The notes below the pieces were generated by a model. It saw only the letters and a list, made by a program, of their open reading frames with translations. It searched no databases and was not told the origin of the DNA. The position numbers and the translations under genes were made by a program. From Actinomycetota bacterium (GTDB taxonomy: Bacteria > Actinomycetota > Thermoleophilia > Solirubrobacterales > 70-9): DNA of 5,206 nucleotides. The DNA lies in contig VAYK01000144.1 in assembly GCA_005884985.1 (NCBI GenBank), positions 1 through 5,206 of the forward strand. The letters are read 5' to 3'. Below are positions 1-5,206 of this stretch, in pieces (position 1 is the first letter of the stretch; the number at the start of each line of letters is the position of its first letter).

Positions 1-676
1 GCTCTTGGCGATCCAGACCGGCGGTGCGGGTCGAGGGGTCGACTTGCCCGGCTTTCCGCATGTGAACGCGTTCCTCGACTTCGTTCTCGCCGGGGCGATG
101 ATTCAGTCGACGCTGCTCGCCGGGAACAGCGGCGGGATCGCGCTGGCGGTCGACATCGAGATGGGATTCACGGACCGCCTGCTGGCGGCGCCTATCTCCC
201 GCTACGCGATTGTGCTCGGGCGGCTTGCCGGGACAGCGGCCCTGGGCGCCTTCTCCGCGATCTGGTTCATCGCGGTCGGGCTGATCTTCGGCGTGCAGAT
301 CGACGAAGGGATCCCGGGCGTGCTGGTGATGATCCTCTTCGTGACGCTCTCGGCAATCGCCTTCGGCGGCCTCGGCGCCGCGGTGGCGCTGCGAACCGGA
401 AGCGCCTCGGTCGTCCAGGGCCTGTTCCCGCTCGTCTTCGTGATCCTCTTCCTCTCCTCGGCCTTCTTCCCCGCCAACCTGATGCTGGAACCGGCCGCCA
501 CGGTCGCCAATTACAACCCGCTGAGCTTCATCGTCGACGGGATCCGGGATCCCGTGATCTCGTCGCTGTCCTTCGAGGCGTTCGCCAAGGCAATCGGCTC
601 GATCGCATTGATCGCCGGAATCAGCGTGGGCCTCAGCGCCATCGCGCTGAGGCGGCGACTGAGGTTGGGGGGCTGA
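1..676 (+). CDS. ABC-2 type transporter permease (DrrB-like), 5' partial
   Basis: This is a membrane subunit of an ABC exporter of the ABC-2/DrrB type. It forms the translocation path in the cytoplasmic membrane and works with a separate ATPase. The open frame enters from the left edge (first full codon at base 2), so the TTG at base 5 is unlikely to be the true start. About 224 residues are visible up to the TGA at 674-676. Seen directly: a hydrophobic segment around the 'AGAMIQSTLLAGNSG' stretch, then the family's cytoplasmic motif 'DIEMGFTDRLLAAPISR' (about bases 152-202), then further hydrophobic helices. After these come 'ALRTGSASVVQ' and 'NYNPLSFIVDGIRDP', the usual ABC-2 landmarks, and a basic C-terminal tail. 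A closely similar permease follows after 6 bases, so the two probably form a heterodimer. The substrate cannot be told from sequence; drug, lipid or polysaccharide export are all possible. The family call is firm. Confidence 0.9.
   Translation, partial: LLAIQTGGAGRGVDLPGFPHVNAFLDFVLAGAMIQSTLLAGNSGGIALAVDIEMGFTDRLLAAPISRYAIVLGRLAGTAALGAFSAIWFIAVGLIFGVQIDEGIPGVLVMILFVTLSAIAFGGLGAAVALRTGSASVVQGLFPLVFVILFLSSAFFPANLMLEPAATVANYNPLSFIVDGIRDPVISSLSFEAFAKAIGSIALIAGISVGLSAIALRRRLRLGG
631..652 (+). repeat. Perfect inverted repeat near the 3' end of the first permease
   Basis: CCTCAGCGC (631-639) and GCGCTGAGG (644-652) are exact reverse complements around a 4-base loop, giving a 9-bp hairpin in the mRNA 15 bases ahead of the G-run before the second permease. 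The arms encode an ordinary part of the permease's last helix, so it could be coincidence of codon use. A second CTGAGG at 659-664 offers an alternative partner for the left arm. Confidence 0.5.
667..672 (+). promoter_or_regulatory. Probable ribosome binding site of the second permease
   Basis: Six consecutive G bases lie inside the last codons of the first permease, 10 bases before the GTG at 683. They support that GTG as the start. The match is to a G-rich Shine-Dalgarno core, not a full AGGAGG. Confidence 0.45.
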
Positions 677-682
677 GCGCTC

Positions 683-1375
683 GTGCGCTGGCGCACGGAC
701 ATCGAGACGATCGCGGCGCTGGTGCGGCGGGCGGCGAACGAGCTGCTGCGGGTGCCGGGAGCAGCCATTCCCGGCGTCCTGGCGCCGACGATCTTCTTCC
801 TCGGCCTCACCTCGGTGTTCGGACATCTCACCCTGCTGCCGGGCTTCGACTCGAGCAGCTACCAGAGCTTCCTGATTCCGATCAGCCTCATGCAGGGCGC
901 CGGCTTCACCGGGGCCGCCACCGGGGTCAACCTTGCTCGCGACATCGAGCAGGGCTGGTTCGACCGCCTGCTGGTCTCCCCCGCCCCTCGCCCCGTCCTG
1001 CTCGCCGGGCTCGTAATCTCGGCCAGCCTGCGGTCGCCGATCGTGGTCGTCATGGGGATGGGCACCCTGGCTGCCCTGTGGGGGTGCGCGCTGGCGCTCA
1101 AGTTCAAGTCGCAGTCGGCCGCCCCGCTGATGCAGGCTGGGATGTTCGTCCTCATCCTCACCACCACCGCCTACGCGCCGCTTGCTCTGCTTACCGGCTG
1201 GCTCCACACCGTCGCCAAGTACAACCCCGCGACCCAGGTCGTCGAGGCGGCCCGCCAGGGATTCGTCGGCGGCGTCACCTGGGGCGACACCTGGCCGGGC
1301 CTGCTCGCGCTCGCCGGCCTGCTGGCCGTGCTCACCGCGCTCGCCCTGCGCGGCATGCGCCGCACGGCCATTTGA
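683..1375 (+). CDS. ABC-2 type transporter permease (DrrB-like), short form
   Basis: This is the second ABC-2 membrane subunit, 230 residues, probably paired with the preceding permease. The GTG start at 683 lies 10 bases after a G-run (667-672) that can act as ribosome binding site and overlaps the end of the upstream gene, so the two are co-expressed. It carries the same landmarks as its neighbour: 'DIEQGWFDRLLVSPAPRP' (residues about 87-104), 'FKSQSAAPLMQ', and 'KYNPATQVVEAARQGF', followed by a last hydrophobic helix and a basic end. Between the RLL motif and the YNP motif it has 88 residues where the first permease has 115. The missing part corresponds to a loop plus a membrane helix, leaving about five hydrophobic segments instead of six. 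The frame stays open throughout, so a simple sequencing frameshift does not explain this. It could be a functional shortened subunit or a decaying gene. Confidence 0.88.
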   Translation: MRWRTDIETIAALVRRAANELLRVPGAAIPGVLAPTIFFLGLTSVFGHLTLLPGFDSSSYQSFLIPISLMQGAGFTGAATGVNLARDIEQGWFDRLLVSPAPRPVLLAGLVISASLRSPIVVVMGMGTLAALWGCALALKFKSQSAAPLMQAGMFVLILTTTAYAPLALLTGWLHTVAKYNPATQVVEAARQGFVGGVTWGDTWPGLLALAGLLAVLTALALRGMRRTAI

Positions 1376-2574
1376 ACCAGCAACTCACCGCGCTGGCCGG
1401 CCACGTGCTCCGGGCGAGCTGGGCCGAGGGGGAACGCGACGGCGTTCCGTACGCCTACACGCGCCCGAGCCCGTCGCGCTACCCGTGGCAGTGGTACTGG
1501 GACTCGTGCTTCGCGGCGATCGTCTGGCGGCGCTTCGCCCCGGAGCGCTCGCGCGCCGAGCTCGAGACGCTTCTGCGCGCCTGTCGGCCCGATGGGTTCG
1601 TCGGCCACGTCATCTTTTGGGACCACGCGATCTCTTTCCGGCGCCGTCTCTACTACAACGTCGCCTCGCGCTCGGCGCCGATGACCGGGACGATCCAGCC
1701 CCCGCTGCTCGCCTGGGCGTGGCGGATCGCCGTCGGGGACCCGGCCGCCGAGCCGCGCATCGCCCACCACCACGAGTGGCTCGTTGCGAACCGGGACCTG
1801 GACCGCGACGGCCTCTTGTGGCTCGTTCAGCCGGACGAGTCGGGCCTCGACTCCTCGCCCAAGTTCGATCCGGTATGGGGCCGGCGGGCGCACGCGAGAC
1901 TGGGCTTTCCCTTGCTGGTGGCCCGCAACCGACGGTTCGGCTGGGATGCGCGGCGGATCAGAGACGCCGGCGGACCTGTGCTCTGTGAGGTCTCCACCAA
2001 CGTGCTGTGGGGGCTCGCCCGCCTTGCGATGGGCGAGCCCTCGATCACCCCCGCGCTCGTCGATCGGCTCTGGGACGAGCGGACAGGGCTGTTCCTGGAC
2101 GAGGCGCAGCCGGGCGGCCTGCGCCCGGCCGTCGAGACCTGGGCCGCGCTGGCGCCGCTCGCCCTGCCCGACCTGCCCGAGGCGATCGGGCGGCGACTTT
2201 GCGAACAACACCTGCTGGATCCGAGGCGCTTCTGGCTGCCGGTGCCGCCGCCCTCGGTCTCCGCGGCGGAGCGGACCTTCGTGCCGGGGCGCGGGCGGGG
2301 CTGGAAGCGCCTTTACTGGCGCGGCCCCACCTGGCTCAACGCCGCATGGATGCTGTGGATCGGCCTGGTCCGACTCGGCTACCGCGCCGAGGCCGAGGAG
2401 ATGGCGCGCCGACTGGGCGATGCGGTGCTCTCGCAGGGGCTTCGCGAGTATTACCACCCCCGCACCGGGGAGGGCCTCGGCGCCGCCGACTTCGCCTGGA
2501 CCAGCCTGATCCTCGAGATGGCCGAGCCGGTGAAGAGCGCGACTCGGAGCTACCTGGGCGAGCCCCAACCCTGA
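1372..2574 (+). CDS. MGH1-like glycoside hydrolase (GH63-type, mannosyl/glucosylglycerate hydrolase-like)
   Basis: This is a predicted cytoplasmic (alpha/alpha)6-barrel glycosidase of 400 residues, related to the GH63/trehalase-type enzymes that include mannosylglycerate and glucosylglycerate hydrolases. No signal peptide is visible. The chosen start is TTG at 1372, overlapping the preceding stop as TTGA. It gives an N-terminus ('LTALAGHVLRASW') that leads straight into the conserved 'YPWQWYWDSCF' block (W43, D44). Other landmarks are 'GHVIFWD', 'MTGTIQPPLLAWAW', 'ESGLDSSPKFD' (D160), 'YWRGPTWLNAAW', and near the end 'REYYHPRTGEGLGA' (E359) with 'DFAWTSL'. By analogy with the family, D160 is the likely general acid and E359 the likely base. 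The frame is open upstream to 1078, but that part only shadows the permease gene. There is no clear Shine-Dalgarno before the TTG, so translation is probably coupled to the permease. Substrate is unproven: mannosylglycerate, glucosylglycerate or another small alpha-glycoside are candidates. Confidence 0.85.
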   Translation: MNQQLTALAGHVLRASWAEGERDGVPYAYTRPSPSRYPWQWYWDSCFAAIVWRRFAPERSRAELETLLRACRPDGFVGHVIFWDHAISFRRRLYYNVASRSAPMTGTIQPPLLAWAWRIAVGDPAAEPRIAHHHEWLVANRDLDRDGLLWLVQPDESGLDSSPKFDPVWGRRAHARLGFPLLVARNRRFGWDARRIRDAGGPVLCEVSTNVLWGLARLAMGEPSITPALVDRLWDERTGLFLDEAQPGGLRPAVETWAALAPLALPDLPEAIGRRLCEQHLLDPRRFWLPVPPPSVSAAERTFVPGRGRGWKRLYWRGPTWLNAAWMLWIGLVRLGYRAEAEEMARRLGDAVLSQGLREYYHPRTGEGLGAADFAWTSLILEMAEPVKSATRSYLGEPQP

Positions 2575-2684
2575 GAGTGAGCGCAGATGCGGCTCCGGCG
2601 GGCCGCGCGAGCGCCGATCTCGGTCAGCCCCTGTGACCCGCGGCGGGCGCCAGATGCCCGCGGCAACCGGTATGCGCCGGTTCG
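2575..2684. other. Convergent intergenic region
   Basis: These 110 bases separate the stop of the plus-strand glycoside hydrolase from the stop of the minus-strand infA. No credible gene is seen. The region contains several short GC-rich inverted repeats: 2589-2594 with 2601-2606 (one G-U pair), 2643-2648 with 2656-2661, and 2665-2670 with 2677-2682. None is followed by a good T-tract on either strand. It is the natural place for transcription from both sides to end. Confidence 0.6.
2643..2682 (-). terminator. Possible tandem-hairpin terminator after infA
   Basis: Read on the minus strand, two bases after the infA stop there is a perfect 6-bp stem AACCGG/CCGGTT with a 6-base loop (2665-2682). 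It is followed by a second 6-bp stem GCGGGC/GCCCGC with a 7-base loop (2643-2661). No U-tract follows, so this would be a non-canonical terminator, as is common in high-GC actinobacteria, or merely a transcript-end stabiliser. Confidence 0.35.
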
Positions 2685-2903
2685 TTACTTGTAGCGGTAC
2701 GTGATCCGGCCACGGTCGAGGTCGTACGGCGAGAGCTCGATCTTCACCCGGTCGCCGGGGAGAATGCGAATGTAGTGGCGGCGCATCTTGCCCGAGATGT
2801 GCCCAAGGACCTCGTGGTCGTTGTCGAGCTTGACCTTGAACATGGTGTTGGGCAGGGCCTCGGTGACCTCGCCCTCCATCTCGATCTTTTCTTCCTTACC
2901 CAT
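2685..2903 (-). CDS. infA: Translation initiation factor IF-1
   Basis: IF-1 binds the ribosomal A site on the 30S subunit during initiation and works with IF-2 and IF-3. The product is exactly 72 residues, the usual bacterial length, and is a single S1/OB-fold domain. Family-defining strings are intact: 'KIEMEGEVTEALPNTMFKV' (residues 6-24), 'GHISGKMRRHYIRILPGDRV' (34-53) and 'ELSPYDLDRGRITYRYK' at the C-terminus. The ATG at 2903 is the family start; the frame happens to stay open far upstream, but that is a shadow of the crotonase gene. There is a 47-base gap to the preceding crotonase stop, with no clear Shine-Dalgarno. A weak -10-like TACGCT lies shortly before the ATG, so it may be co-transcribed or have its own promoter. 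The odd point is location: IF-1 is commonly encoded next to rpmJ/rpsM/rpsK, and no such genes are seen here. Confidence 0.97.
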   Translation of the reverse strand: MGKEEKIEMEGEVTEALPNTMFKVKLDNDHEVLGHISGKMRRHYIRILPGDRVKIELSPYDLDRGRITYRYK

Positions 2904-2950
2904 TCGCGCCGAAGAGCGTAGCGGGCTGCATTGGCGGACGCGACGCGCGC

Positions 2951-3739
2951 CTAACGCCCCTCGAAGCTGGCTTTGCCCGGGCCTTCGGTGAGGAACGACT
3001 TGACGGCCCGCTGCAGGTCCTCGGTCTCGAACAGGGCACCGGCGACCTCCGGCGTCACTCGGTCGGCATCGTCGACACCGCCCTCCAGGTAGGCGCGGAC
3101 GATCCGCTTGGTCGCCGCGTGCGCCTTGGTGGGGCCGGCCGCCAGCCGCTGCGCGAACCGCATCCCCTTCTCGAGCAGCTGGTCGTCGGGGAGCACGCGG
3201 TTGACGACGTTCCAACCCTCCAGCGTCGCCGCGTCGTAGATGCCCTGGGACATCACGAACTCCCGAGCTCGCGCCGGACCCGCTCGCTCGGCCATTCGCT
3301 GGGTGCCGCCAGCGCCTGGGGTGAGGCCCACCACGGCCTCGACCAGGCCGAAGCGAGCCGACTCGCCCGCCCAGATCATGTCGCACCCCAGCGAGACCTC
3401 TAGCCCGGCGGTCAGGCAGAGGCCGTGGACCAGCGCCAGCGTCGGGATCGGCAGGGCCTCGATTCGCCGCACGGCGCCGAGCAAGGGCTCGAAGCTCAGC
3501 TCCGAGCGGTCGCCGCCCGCATCGACGATCTGCTGGAACACGTTGACGTCGGCGCCGCCCGTGAAGACCTTTCCCTCGGCACGCCAGACCAGCGCCCGGG
3601 CGTCAGAGCCCTCGATCTCGTCGAGGCACTCGTTGAGCGCCTGGAAGGCCGCCGCGCCGAACAGGTTCAGCGGCGGGTCGTGGAGGATCATCGCCGCCGC
3701 GGCGCCGTCACGCTCGAGGCGCACCGGGCGGTCGCTCAC
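2951..3739 (-). CDS. Enoyl-CoA hydratase/isomerase (crotonase) family protein
   Basis: This is a 262-residue crotonase-fold enzyme, full length for the family and predicted cytoplasmic. Members act on acyl-CoA thioesters, most often hydrating trans-2-enoyl-CoA in beta-oxidation. The first oxyanion-hole loop is 'GKVFTGGADVNVF' (residues 56-68). The second is 'HGLCLTAGLEVSLGCD' (105-120), and 'ARFGLVEAVVGLTPGAGGTQR' occupies about 128-148. E114 and E134 are spaced 20 residues apart like the two catalytic glutamates of rat mitochondrial enoyl-CoA hydratase, and both are kept, which favours true hydratase activity. The usual GGG before the first glutamate is TAG(L) here. The GTG start at 3739 overlaps the stop of the upstream HIT gene as GTGA, so the two are translationally coupled. 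The exact substrate chain length or pathway cannot be read from the sequence; a methylglutaconyl-CoA-type or isomerase role remains possible. Confidence 0.9.
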   Translation of the reverse strand: MSDRPVRLERDGAAAAMILHDPPLNLFGAAAFQALNECLDEIEGSDARALVWRAEGKVFTGGADVNVFQQIVDAGGDRSELSFEPLLGAVRRIEALPIPTLALVHGLCLTAGLEVSLGCDMIWAGESARFGLVEAVVGLTPGAGGTQRMAERAGPARAREFVMSQGIYDAATLEGWNVVNRVLPDDQLLEKGMRFAQRLAAGPTKAHAATKRIVRAYLEGGVDDADRVTPEVAGALFETEDLQRAVKSFLTEGPGKASFEGR

Positions 3740-4152
3740 GGGGTCGCCTCCCGGATCCGATCGGCCAGCGCGGCGATCTCCTCGGCCTCGCCGCCGCGTG
3801 GTATCCAGGGCAGCTTCAAGGGATCGTCGTCGTAGCGCGGGACCACGTGCAGGTGGAAGTGGAAGATCGTCTGCCAGGCGACCGGCCCGCAGGAGTTGAG
3901 GATGTTGAAGCCGTCCGGTTCCAGAGCGGCGCGTATCTTGCGCGCCAGGCGACGAGCGGAGAGGGTGGTTCGCTCCAGGTCCTTCTCGGAGATCTCGAAC
4001 AGATCGGCGCTATGGGTGCGGGGCACGACCAGCGCATGGCCCCGGGTCGCCGGGTTGATATCCATGAACGCGACCGTGTGCTCGTCGGAGTCGACGATCT
4101 GAGCCGGCACCTCCCCGGCAACGATCCCGCAGAACAGGCAATCACTCGCCAT
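3736..4152 (-). CDS. HIT family nucleotide hydrolase/transferase
   Basis: This is a 138-residue histidine-triad protein of the Hint/HIT type, whose relatives cleave nucleoside phosphoramidates or adenylylated substrates. The zinc-type N-terminus 'CLFCGI' gives C5 and C8; H47 (in 'PRTHSADL') and H98 are the likely further ligands. The core 'ILNSCGPVAWQTIFHFHLHVVPR' region (residues 84-106) contains the triad H98, H100, H102, with H100 expected to be the nucleophile that forms the nucleotidyl intermediate. N83, N86 and Q94 match conserved binding positions. Length and order fit bacterial HIT proteins. The ATG at 4152 is supported by the family-typical 'CxxC' following within five residues. It lies 56 bases after the CCA enzyme stop, with a terminator between, so it may start its own transcript; its end overlaps the crotonase start. 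In vivo substrate unknown. Confidence 0.94.
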   Translation of the reverse strand: MASDCLFCGIVAGEVPAQIVDSDEHTVAFMDINPATRGHALVVPRTHSADLFEISEKDLERTTLSARRLARKIRAALEPDGFNILNSCGPVAWQTIFHFHLHVVPRYDDDPLKLPWIPRGGEAEEIAALADRIREATP

Positions 4153-4156
4153 GCGG

Positions 4157-4186
4157 GGCGGCAGCCTAAATCAAACCGGCGGCAGC
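4157..4186. repeat. Direct 9-base repeat flanking the terminator T-tract
   Basis: GGCGGCAGC occurs at 4157-4165 and again at 4178-4186. The first copy lies just ahead of the HIT start codon, read on the minus strand; the second is one arm of the terminator stem with two loop bases. The terminator's other arm could therefore pair with either copy. Confidence 0.5.
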
Positions 4187-4200
4187 GTCGGTGCCGCCGG
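4167..4200 (-). terminator. Intrinsic terminator after the CCA nucleotidyltransferase gene
   Basis: On the minus strand, 8 bases after the CCA-enzyme stop there is a perfect 9-bp GC-rich stem (arm 4192-4200 with arm 4176-4184, CCGGCGGCA/TGCCGCCGG). It has a 7-base loop and is followed by the T-rich TTTGATTTA (4167-4175). This is the classic Rho-independent layout. It would separate the CCA transcript from the HIT-crotonase genes, or pass only part of the transcription through. Confidence 0.75.
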
Positions 4201-4208
4201 GTCCGCCG

Positions 4209-5206
4209 TCACCCCCGGATCAATTGCCGGGCCAGCGCGATCGCCTCCTCGCGCCTGGTGACCTCGCCCGCGAACACCGCCGCCTCAATCTCGCCCAGCA
4301 GACGGCCGAGCTCCGGGCCTGGCTCGACGCCCACCTCCGACGCCAGCTCGTCACCCGGGATCGGTGAGCGCGGCGGGCCTTTGCGGCGCCAGGCCAGGGC
4401 CTCTGCGACCATCTCGCGGGCCAGCTCGAGATGGGCGTCGACCGCCTCCCGCCGGGTGCGCTCGCCCTGGGTTGCGAGCCGGTCCGCGACCGTGAGCAGC
4501 GTGACGTCGACCGAGTCGGGGTCGGTGGCTCGCAGGTAGTCGTAGACGTGGCGTCGCGAGAGCGGCCGCTCATGGACCAGGAAGCCGAGCCGCAGGTGGT
4601 TGAGGGTGAGGTTGGCGAGGTAGTCGCTGAGGCGACGGCTCACTCGCAGGCGCGAGCAGAGCTCCCGGACAATGCGGACGCCGGCACGATCGTGGCCCAT
4701 GAAAAGCACCCGGGCTCCCTCGCCGAGGGTGCGCGTCTCCGGCTTGCCGAGGTCGTGAAAGAGGGCGGCGAAGCGCAGCGCCCCGCCGCGTGTGAGCTCG
4801 TCGGCGAGCGGCTCGGCGAGCAGCTGCCCGACCGCCCCCGCCGGCTCGCCGGCGAAGGTTTCGGGCTCGGCCTCAACCTCGATCAACCGCGCAAGCACCT
4901 CCATCGTGTGCCCGTGAACATCGAGGTGGTGATAGGGATTCTGCTCCACGCCGCGGAGGGCCTCGAGCTCCGGCAGCAGGCCCGGCGTCGCCCCCAGCCG
5001 GTCGAGGAGCTGCAAACCCCCGACCGGGTCGGCGCCCATGAGCAGGAGGCGCAGCTCGGCGAACTGGCGCTCCCCCGCCGGCTCGCCCGCCCGCCCGGCC
5101 TCGGCGCGGGCGAGCGCCTCGGTCTCCTCGTTGATCTCGAGCCCCAGGCCGGAGGCGATCCGGGCCGCGCGCAGGATCCGAAGCGGGTCGTCGGCGAAGC
5201 TGCGCA
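4209..5206 (-). CDS. CCA tRNA nucleotidyltransferase with HD domain, 5' partial
   Basis: This is a class II CCA-adding enzyme/poly(A) polymerase family member that completes or repairs the 3' CCA end of tRNAs. The frame runs off the right edge, so the catalytic nucleotidyltransferase head is outside the window. The 331 visible residues start with 'RSFADDPLRILRAARIASG', the family's conserved link after the catalytic domain, so the ATG at 5039 is internal, not the start. Then come the HD-domain signatures: 'NPYHHLDVHGHTMEVL' (about visible residues 89-105), 'FAALFHDLGKPETR' with the HD pair at 150-151, 'FMGHDRAG' (about 168-175), and 'TVADRLATQGER' (about 238-249). The end, 'GVEPGPELGRLLGEIEAAVF' with 'GEVTRREEAIALA', is the typical C-terminal tail of these enzymes. 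The HD part suggests metal-dependent phosphohydrolase activity, as in E. coli Cca, but this is not shown here. The head's motifs, needed to separate CCA-adding from poly(A) activity, are not visible. Confidence 0.9.
   Translation of the reverse strand, partial: RSFADDPLRILRAARIASGLGLEINEETEALARAEAGRAGEPAGERQFAELRLLLMGADPVGGLQLLDRLGATPGLLPELEALRGVEQNPYHHLDVHGHTMEVLARLIEVEAEPETFAGEPAGAVGQLLAEPLADELTRGGALRFAALFHDLGKPETRTLGEGARVLFMGHDRAGVRIVRELCSRLRVSRRLSDYLANLTLNHLRLGFLVHERPLSRRHVYDYLRATDPDSVDVTLLTVADRLATQGERTRREAVDAHLELAREMVAEALAWRRKGPPRSPIPGDELASEVGVEPGPELGRLLGEIEAAVFAGEVTRREEAIALARQLIRG

Noticed and set aside
539..555. GGATCC/GGGATCCC palindromic cluster
   Set aside because: It lies in the conserved permease coding region, encodes the 'DGIRDP' stretch, and needs no further explanation.
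1078..1371. Upstream extension of the glycoside hydrolase frame
   Set aside because: It reads through the second permease as low-complexity Arg/Pro/Ala sequence; family similarity starts just after the TTG at 1372.
1171..2568. Long open frame (465 codons) on the minus strand opposite the glycoside hydrolase
   Set aside because: It is rich in Arg, Pro, Gly and Ala with no recognisable motif, as expected for the antisense of a high-GC gene; the plus-strand frame has clear family motifs.
2007..2636. Plus-strand open frame of 209 codons running into the intergenic region
   Set aside because: It is an Arg/Ala/Gly-rich shadow of the glycoside hydrolase in another frame with no start signal or motif.
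2904..2950. Promoter for infA in the 47-base gap
   Set aside because: Only a weak TACGCT -10-like string is seen and no -35 partner, so it is not listed as a feature.
2904..3386. N-terminal extension of the infA frame making a 233-residue product
   Set aside because: IF-1 is 72 residues and the ATG at 2903 matches the family start; the extension overlaps the well-supported crotonase gene.
3240..4539. Plus-strand open frames opposite the crotonase, HIT and CCA genes
   Set aside because: All are compositionally biased antisense shadows of genes with intact catalytic motifs.

Overview
The window is GC-rich DNA, consistent with a high-GC actinobacterium. The style of several proteins suggests the Thermoleophilia/Solirubrobacterales group or an uncultured soil relative. 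These are the wording of IF-1, the MGH1-like glycoside hydrolase with its 'YPWQWYWDS' N-terminus, and the HD-type CCA enzyme with 'VEQNPYHHLD'. The placement is inference from protein style, not a database match. No mobile element, CRISPR array, tRNA or rRNA was seen, and no stretch over 300 bases lacks a gene.

Left half, plus strand (1-2574): three tightly packed genes. Two are consecutive ABC-2 type (DrrB-like) membrane permeases. The first runs off the left edge and the second is unusually short. The third encodes a 400-residue (alpha/alpha)6-barrel glycoside hydrolase of the GH63/mannosylglycerate-hydrolase type, whose TTG start overlaps the stop of the second permease (TTGA). Two permeases in tandem suggest a heterodimeric exporter; the matching ATPase is not in the window and is probably just upstream.

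Middle (2575-2684): a 110-base convergent intergenic region with small GC-rich hairpins, the likely termination zone for both sides.

Right half, minus strand (read from 5206 down to 2685): a class II CCA-adding tRNA nucleotidyltransferase with an HD domain (5' end outside the window), then a strong intrinsic terminator. Next come a HIT-family nucleotide hydrolase, a crotonase-fold enoyl-CoA hydratase overlapping it by four bases (GTGA), and a complete infA encoding translation initiation factor IF-1. CCA enzyme and IF-1 both serve translation; the HIT and crotonase genes are a probable translationally coupled pair.

Most of this is ordinary housekeeping or transport content. The points worth a second look are the roughly 27-residue internal shortfall in the second permease, infA sitting away from any visible ribosomal-protein genes, the glycoside hydrolase fused by overlap to an exporter operon, and the terminator/alternative-pairing arrangement upstream of the HIT gene. 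I see no convincing evidence of a wholly new system.
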